From Spirochaetaceae bacterium (GTDB lineage Bacteria > Spirochaetota > Spirochaetia > PWKH01), in the NCBI GenBank assembly GCA_003557605.1, contig PWNW01000137.1, positions 1 through 10,918 of the forward strand: DNA of 10,918 nt, given 5' to 3'. Shown in pieces: positions 6,543 through 10,918 of this stretch (positions within the stretch are counted from its first letter, which is position 1; every line of letters starts with the position of its first letter). The notes under the pieces were generated by a model that did not search any database, was not told the origin of the DNA, and worked only from the letters and a program-made list of their open reading frames with translations. A program made the translations under genes and the position numbers.

Positions 6543-7802
6543 ATGAAATTATCCAGCTGTCGGATGAAATATGTCATCTGCATGATGCTTCTCATGTGCA
6601 CCATATCATTATCGGGAAATGACAACGCACCGGAAATCAGCATTGTCACCCTCGGACAGGGAGACCCGGTATACATCTGGTTCGGTCATACCGCTATCAT
6701 CTCAGATGACCCCCGTACAGGAAGAGCGCTTCTCTATGACTATGGAGTGTTTGATTTTCTTCAGGATAATTTTTTCGTCAACTTTGCCATGGGTCGGCTG
6801 ATCTATTCCAAAATTTCCACCCCTTCATACCATCATGTGTATGCTGCCGAGCGGGACAGGCGGAACATGAGGGTTATCACCCTGAAACTTCCAGCTGAAA
6901 CAAGAAAAGACATTTCAGCATTTCTCCAGCAGGAAGTGCTTCCTGAGAACAACACCTATCTTTACCACCATTACTTCGATAACTGCGCAACAAGGATACG
7001 GGACATCATAGATGATGCAGTGGGCGGCCAGTTCAAACAATGGGCTGAAGCACAGGAAGGCCGCATGACCCTTCGGGACCACTTCAGCCGCCATTCCGGT
7101 TCCTCATATCCCATGCTGTGGCTTCTCAATTTCCTCCAGGGTCCCCGTATTGATACTCCTATCACCAGATGGGAGGAGATGTTTCTCCCCTTCGAACTGG
7201 AACAGGCCATCCTGGAGTTCTCTTACATTGATGTCCAAGGGAGCTCTGTCCCCCTGGCGGCATCGAATCGGGTTATTACTGAATTTGCCGAGCGCCCGAA
7301 GGTACCCCATACATGGCAGCCGATCTGGCCGTACGGGCTTGGTATTGGATTTCTGCTGATGCTGCTCATGGTATTTATCATTAGAAAACAGACCGCATGG
7401 ACTCGCATCTACGGAATATCCCAGGCGGCTGTGGGTCTGTTCTTCGGGATCTTCGGCACAGCGCTGCTGTTCATGATGCTGTTTACTGACCATGATGTTA
7501 CCCGTGAAAACCTGAATGCCCTGATAGTGAATCCCCTATGGCTTGGCGCGGTATACTGGGGCATCAAATATGCCAGGGGAAATGCTTCCGCTCAGATCCG
7601 CCTGGTACTGCTTTGGAGAATTATCGGCATCATGTCTCTGGCATCTGTGATTTTCAGGTTTTTTATGGAGCATCCCCAGGGCAACCAGCTCACCATGGCA
7701 ATCGTGCTGCCCCTGGTGTTCATCCAGGGGCAGTGGTGGAAACTCTTCAGCCCTTCACTGTTCCAAAAATTATTCCGGCGAAACAACACCGCTGCATCCT
7801 GA
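6543..7802 (+). CDS. DUF4105 / Lnb N-terminal periplasmic domain protein with multi-helix membrane C-terminus
   Basis: A 419-residue envelope protein. Residues about 8-24 form a signal peptide or anchor. Residues about 32-225 match the DUF4105 (Lnb N-terminal periplasmic, PF13387) family: GQGDPVYIWFGHTAI (H49), LLYDYGVFDF, a YSKIS segment, and the signature YHHYFDNCATRIRD with C148, followed by LRDHFSRH. The conserved His and Cys suggest a thiol-type active site, but no activity is established for the family and the Lnb name reflects association with a glycosidase, not proof of one. The C-terminal half has about five hydrophobic helices (near 262-280, 288-313, 326-341, 353-374 and 382-396), so the domain is tethered to the inner membrane, facing outward. 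No Shine-Dalgarno precedes the ATG at 6543; an ATG seven codons later is an alternative. It is convergent with the CoADR gene and divergent from the cysteine protein gene. Confidence 0.85.
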   Translation: MKLSSCRMKYVICMMLLMCTISLSGNDNAPEISIVTLGQGDPVYIWFGHTAIISDDPRTGRALLYDYGVFDFLQDNFFVNFAMGRLIYSKISTPSYHHVYAAERDRRNMRVITLKLPAETRKDISAFLQQEVLPENNTYLYHHYFDNCATRIRDIIDDAVGGQFKQWAEAQEGRMTLRDHFSRHSGSSYPMLWLLNFLQGPRIDTPITRWEEMFLPFELEQAILEFSYIDVQGSSVPLAASNRVITEFAERPKVPHTWQPIWPYGLGIGFLLMLLMVFIIRKQTAWTRIYGISQAAVGLFFGIFGTALLFMMLFTDHDVTRENLNALIVNPLWLGAVYWGIKYARGNASAQIRLVLLWRIIGIMSLASVIFRFFMEHPQGNQLTMAIVLPLVFIQGQWWKLFSPSLFQKLFRRNNTAAS

Positions 7803-7873
7803 AACTGCCTTCACAACTCCTTTATGCGCAGTACAGGAACAGCATAGCCGACAGTAAAAAATAATTCCCATAC

Positions 7874-9577
7874 CTACAGTCCCTGGGCATATGCCTGAGC
7901 GTGCTCTTCAGGAACATTCCAGCATGTTTTCTGCAAGGAAGCAGGCTGCCAAAGGGCATACCCCCCGTCAAGATTCACCGCCTTGAACCCGTTCTGCTCC
8001 AAGATTCTGCAGGCAAGATATCCTCTGTGCCCGACCTGACAGTAAACCAGGTAGGTAACGTCACGGTCAAGTTCATCCAGCCTGTGACGCAGTTCATCAT
8101 GGCTGATGTTCAGAGAATTCGGTATTGCTCCGTCCCCATGCTCTTCCGGGGTCCTGACATCCAGGGCCTGGACATGATCTTCTCCGAGGAACTGCTCAAC
8201 CTGGTCATAGGTAACGGTCTTAACAAGTCCATCAAGAATATTTTCCGCAGCATATCCTGCGATGTTCACCGGGTCCTTGGCTGAATTGTAGGGCGGAGCA
8301 TAGGCAACCTCAAGATCCTGCAGGTCCTGCACCTTCATGTTCCCTTTTATCGCTGCAGCAATCAAATCGATCCGTTTATCAACGCCTTCCCGGCCGATAC
8401 CCTGGGCACCGAAGATCCGCCCGTCCTTCCCAAAGAGGACCTTCAGGTTCATCGTCTCTGCTCCTGGAAAATATCCGGCATGGCTGTTTCTGGTAACTGT
8501 TACCGACTTGAAGGGAACACCAAGACTGCGGAGGGTCTTTCCGTTGAGTCCCGTTGAAGCAACGGTGAGGTCGAAAACCTTCAAAATTGATGTCCCGAGG
8601 GAACCGTTATATGTTCGCACCTGTTTTCCCGCCATGGTATCAGCAGCGATACGTCCTTGCCGGTTCGCAGGCCATGCCAGGGGGATGAGCACCCTTCTGC
8701 CGTCAATGCCATGGGACACCTCAACCGCATCCCCCACAGCATAGACTGACTCATCGGAGGTTCTTAAGGTTTCATCAACCTTGATCCCTCCGGTGGGGCC
8801 TGTTTCTATACCAGCCGCACGGGCGAGGGAGGTCTCAGGAGATACACCAATGGACAATACCACCAGATCTGCATGGAGTATGCAACCGTCCTCAAGATGC
8901 ACCGATATTCCGTCTTCATCATCAGTGAACTCTTTGACCCCGTTGCTCAAATAGAGGGATACGCCATGTTCTGCCATATGCTGGTGCACCTGACTGGCAA
9001 TTTCATAGTCAACCGGAGCAAGGACCTGGTTGAGTTTTTCCACAACAGATACGTCAATTCCCCGGTGCCTGAAGTTCTCAGCAATCTCAACTCCGATAAA
9101 ACCCGCTCCGACTACCGCAGCCCGAGAGACTCCGAAACGCTCAATGGAGTCAATGATCCGGTCCATATCTTCCATGGACCGGAGCGTAAGAATTCTCGGT
9201 GAGTCTATTCCCGGAATTGGAGGCTTGATAGGCTCCGCACCAGGAGAGAGCAGCAGCTTGTCATAGGACTGATGGTACTGCCTGCCTGATTTACGGTCTC
9301 TGATGGTAAGCTGCTTCTTCAGGGTATCCAGAGATACAGCTTCCTGCAGGACCCGTATGTCAAGATTCATAGCCTGAGAAAGACCCTCCTGTGTCTGTAC
9401 AAGGAGGCTGCTCCGGTCTTCAATGACTCCGCCGATATGGTAGGGCAGTCCGCAGTTTGCGAAACTGACATATTTTCCGCGCTCGATAACAATGATTTCT
9501 GCAGACTCATCAAGACGTCTGAGCCGTGCAGCAGCGCTTGCCCCTCCGGCAACCCCGCCGACAATCACATATGTCAT
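7874..9577 (-). CDS. CoA-disulfide reductase / rhodanese fusion (FAD-dependent, CoADR-RHD type)
   Basis: A 567-residue flavoprotein fused to a C-terminal rhodanese domain. The FAD-binding motif VIVGGVAGGASAA is at the N-terminus, the single redox cysteine C42 lies in SFANCGLPYHIGG as in CoA-disulfide reductases, the NAD(P)H-binding motif VVGAGFIGVEIAE is at 155-167, and the second FAD segment YAVGDA is at 279-284. YAPPYNSAKDP (426-436) marks the end of the reductase part. The rhodanese domain (about 454-548) carries the active loop YCQVGHRGYLA with C513. CoADR-RHD proteins reduce CoA disulfide, CoA persulfide or polysulfide with NAD(P)H, the rhodanese cysteine handling sulfane sulfur. Both catalytic cysteines are present. 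The ATG at 9577 overlaps the stop of the upstream AbrB-like gene (ATGA), so the two are translationally coupled. Confidence 0.95.
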   Translation of the reverse strand: MTYVIVGGVAGGASAAARLRRLDESAEIIVIERGKYVSFANCGLPYHIGGVIEDRSSLLVQTQEGLSQAMNLDIRVLQEAVSLDTLKKQLTIRDRKSGRQYHQSYDKLLLSPGAEPIKPPIPGIDSPRILTLRSMEDMDRIIDSIERFGVSRAAVVGAGFIGVEIAENFRHRGIDVSVVEKLNQVLAPVDYEIASQVHQHMAEHGVSLYLSNGVKEFTDDEDGISVHLEDGCILHADLVVLSIGVSPETSLARAAGIETGPTGGIKVDETLRTSDESVYAVGDAVEVSHGIDGRRVLIPLAWPANRQGRIAADTMAGKQVRTYNGSLGTSILKVFDLTVASTGLNGKTLRSLGVPFKSVTVTRNSHAGYFPGAETMNLKVLFGKDGRIFGAQGIGREGVDKRIDLIAAAIKGNMKVQDLQDLEVAYAPPYNSAKDPVNIAGYAAENILDGLVKTVTYDQVEQFLGEDHVQALDVRTPEEHGDGAIPNSLNISHDELRHRLDELDRDVTYLVYCQVGHRGYLACRILEQNGFKAVNLDGGYALWQPASLQKTCWNVPEEHAQAYAQGL

Positions 9578-9798
9578 AGGGCTTCATCCCTCTGCAGGAA
9601 TCCTAGAACCTCTGTTATTTCCTCAAGCTTTTCTGCCTTCACAAAGGTGATTCCCTTCTTAGGACTGCCGATCACCATCAGCGTATCACCTGGTTGAATG
9701 GAAAACTCTTCCCGTGCAGTCTTCGGAATAACAACCTGTCCCCGTTCACCCACCTTTGCGGTTCCCACAAAATAGGCCTTCTCAGTTCTTTGGCTCAT
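9574..9798 (-). CDS. AbrB/MazE/SpoVT-type DNA-binding protein
   Basis: A 74-residue transition-state-type regulator with one SpoVT-AbrB swapped-hairpin domain: GTAKVGERGQVVIPKTAREEF, split by one turn from IQPGDTLMVIG and a closing ITFVKAEKLEEI strand and helix. Such proteins bind DNA as dimers or higher forms. There is no toxin gene next to it, so it is not a toxin-antitoxin antitoxin in this setting; it is the first gene of a two-gene operon with the CoADR fusion and probably regulates it. The ATG at 9798 has GGGGAG (9808-9813) nine bases upstream and is preferred over the in-frame ATG at 9822, which lacks one. The promoter between perfect inverted arms just upstream is the natural candidate for autoregulation. 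Confidence 0.9.
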   Translation of the reverse strand: MSQRTEKAYFVGTAKVGERGQVVIPKTAREEFSIQPGDTLMVIGSPKKGITFVKAEKLEEITEVLGFLQRDEAL

Positions 9799-9815
9799 CT
9801 GCTGTTTCTCCCCTC

Positions 9816-9829
9816 TGTACATCAGTACA
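9816..9829. repeat. Short palindrome TGTAC-N4-GTACA in the AbrB-CoADR leader
   Basis: A 14-base dyad (TGTAC, four bases, GTACA) lies 18 bases upstream of the AbrB-like start, within the predicted untranslated leader. It could be a small operator or a weak hairpin next to the ribosome binding site. It shares the GTAC core with arrays A and B but has TGTACA/AGTACA flanks instead of RGTACY, so I do not group it with them. Confidence 0.35.
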
Positions 9830-9837
9830 TATTTTTC

Positions 9838-9897
9838 ATTTCCGTAATATTTATTAACATAATAAAGATGAATATTTCAGTCAACTATTACGGAAAT
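9838..9897 (-). promoter_or_regulatory. Promoter of the AbrB-CoADR operon bracketed by a perfect 12-bp inverted repeat
   Basis: On the minus strand TTGACT (9879-9884), a 17-base spacer and TATGTT (9856-9861) form a good promoter, with a start site near 9849. The arms ATTTCCGTAATA (9838-9849) and TATTACGGAAAT (9886-9897) are perfect reverse complements, centred 48 bp apart. One arm lies directly upstream of -35, the other at the start site. This is a typical layout for two repressor half-sites or a looped operator. The AbrB-like protein encoded immediately downstream is the simplest candidate ligand, by inference. Confidence 0.65.
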
Positions 9898-9903
9898 TCT
9901 TCA

Positions 9904-10851
9904 TCAGGGAAAAATCAGTGTGCCTCCTGTTCCTGCTATTGCTTCAGATAGATGCTTCGGATCGGTAATAATCCCAATATTTCCTGTTGTTTCTGCAAAA
10001 TCAACCACCGCTTGTATCTTCGGAAGCATGCTTCCCGGGGCAAAATGTCCCTGGTCAATGTATGTTCTTGCTTCAGAGCTGCTCATTCGGTCAATAAAAC
10101 GCTGATCGGGAGTTCCGAAGTTCAGTGCAGCCTTTTCTACTGCAGTGGAAATGACGAACATGTCCGCCTGAAGTTCCTTTGCCAGCAGGCATGCAGCCAG
10201 GTCTTTGTCTATCACCGCTTCTCGGCCTTCCAGGGTCCCGTCGGGCAGCTCTGCCACGGGTATGCCCCCCCCTCCGGCGGCTATCACAACGGCACGACGC
10301 TCCAGCAGGGCCTTCACAGCATCCATCTCCACAATCCTCTTGGGAAGCGGTGACGGCACCACCCTTCGATATCCTCTGCCGGAATCCTCAACCACTGACC
10401 ACATGTCTTCACGCTGATGCTTTTCGGCGGTTTCCCTGTCCATAAATGATCCGATGGGCTTAGCAGGCTTAGAAAAAGAGGGATCTTCAGAATCCACCAC
10501 CACCTGGGTCACCACAGTAGCAACAGGGGTATGATCAGAGAGTTTATGCAGCTCATTGTACAGGGCCATCTGCAGGTTGTACCCGATGGCTCCCTGGGTG
10601 TCGGCAACGCAGGAGTCCAGGGGGACCATATGCAGGACTTCTCTGGCGAGTTCTGCACGCCTGAGGATAAACCCTACCTGGGGACCGTTCCCATGGGCTA
10701 CAACAACCCGGTGACCCGCAGTAATCAGTTTTGCTATGTGACGGGCAGTCTCTTCAGCTGCCTGGTACTGGGCCTTCACACTTACGTGCTTCGGATCTGA
10801 TATCAGTGAATTGCCTCCAATGGCAAGCACGATTAATTTTGCATCTGACAT
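9904..10851 (-). CDS. arcC: Carbamate kinase
   Basis: A 315-residue amino acid kinase that reversibly transfers phosphate between carbamoyl phosphate and ADP, usually yielding ATP at the end of arginine, agmatine or purine/allantoin breakdown. Family features are VLAIGGNSL at 8-16, VVAHGNGPQVG at 50-60, DTQGAIGY, KPIGSFMD (K131), YRRVVPSPLPKRIVE, AAGGGGIPV at 191-199, AVIDKDLAACLLA with D215/K216, and GHFAPGSMLPKIQA with K278. The ATG at 10851 is chosen over an in-frame ATG at 10875: it has AAGGAG nine bases upstream (10861-10866), gives the usual family length, and the promoter would leave only about seven bases before the longer start. The gene ends in two tandem TGA codons. No arginine deiminase or other pathway gene is visible in this window, so the source of carbamoyl phosphate is unknown. 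Confidence 0.93.
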   Translation of the reverse strand: MSDAKLIVLAIGGNSLISDPKHVSVKAQYQAAEETARHIAKLITAGHRVVVAHGNGPQVGFILRRAELAREVLHMVPLDSCVADTQGAIGYNLQMALYNELHKLSDHTPVATVVTQVVVDSEDPSFSKPAKPIGSFMDRETAEKHQREDMWSVVEDSGRGYRRVVPSPLPKRIVEMDAVKALLERRAVVIAAGGGGIPVAELPDGTLEGREAVIDKDLAACLLAKELQADMFVISTAVEKAALNFGTPDQRFIDRMSSSEARTYIDQGHFAPGSMLPKIQAVVDFAETTGNIGIITDPKHLSEAIAGTGGTLIFP

Positions 10852-10888
10852 ATCGGTAAGCTCCTTGCTGTTCATGATATAACTGTAG

Positions 10889-10918
10889 ATTATACGTGAT
10901 ATGCAACACTTTGCAACA
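10889..10918 (-). promoter_or_regulatory. Promoter of the carbamate kinase gene with a 10-bp-spaced direct repeat
   Basis: On the minus strand TTGCAA (10911-10916), a 16-base spacer and a consensus TATAAT (10889-10894) lie upstream of the carbamate kinase start, predicting transcription from about 10882. Two copies of TGTTGCA (10912-10918 and 10902-10908), one helical turn apart, cover the -35 and the spacer and may bind a regulator. The window ends here, so further copies cannot be excluded. Confidence 0.55.

Noticed and set aside
7803..7873. Possible terminator between the convergent DUF4105 and CoADR genes
   Set aside because: Only a short run of T on the minus strand is present and the best stem is about four pairs.
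9574..9798. AbrB/MazE-type protein as antitoxin of a toxin-antitoxin pair
   Set aside because: Neither neighbour is a toxin: one side is carbamate kinase and the other the CoADR-rhodanese fusion.
9838..9897. The 12-bp inverted repeat as a transcription terminator for carbamate kinase
   Set aside because: The arms are A+T-rich and separated by 36 bases that contain a good promoter, so an operator role fits better than a hairpin.

Overview
The window looks like a chromosomal stretch from a free-living, probably anaerobic or facultative bacterium of intermediate G+C. A spirochaete of the Spirochaeta/Sediminispirochaeta kind is my best guess. It rests only on the style of the solute-binding protein leader (short basic start, hydrophobic core, then AGGARER with no lipobox cysteine) and on the mix of genes, so it is an inference. 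I see no rRNA, tRNA, CRISPR array, transposase or phage gene.

Left part (1-5245): a sugar-type ABC solute-binding protein gene runs off the left edge on the minus strand. A 656-bp gap separates it from a plus-strand two-component system: a six-helix membrane histidine kinase whose end overlaps a NarL/LuxR-type response regulator. A convergent minus-strand gene for a cytoplasmic, ceramidase-like amidohydrolase follows, with a 13-bp hairpin between the two 3' ends.

The main finding links these genes. Upstream of both the binding-protein gene and the ceramidase-like gene lies an array of three RGTACY sites with identical internal spacing. Each array sits at the same distance from a -10-like hexamer with a poor -35. 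The two arrays lie 3850 bp apart and all four elements keep that offset, while the sequence between the motifs is otherwise little conserved. This suggests a regulon in which one activator, most simply the response regulator encoded between them, switches on uptake and hydrolysis of the same substrate.

Middle part (5246-7873): a DtxR/MntR-family metalloregulator on the plus strand ends stop-to-stop against a C_GCAxxG_C_C-family cysteine protein on the minus strand. Divergent from the latter is a DUF4105 (Lnb N-terminal periplasmic domain) protein with a multi-helix membrane tail.

Right part (7874-10918): a minus-strand series holds carbamate kinase, a short AbrB/MazE-type DNA-binding protein, and a CoA-disulfide reductase/rhodanese fusion. 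The last two overlap by ATGA. Their promoter is bracketed by a perfect 12-bp inverted repeat, one arm just upstream of -35 and one at the start site, which suggests tight repression. Carbamate kinase has its own promoter at the right edge.
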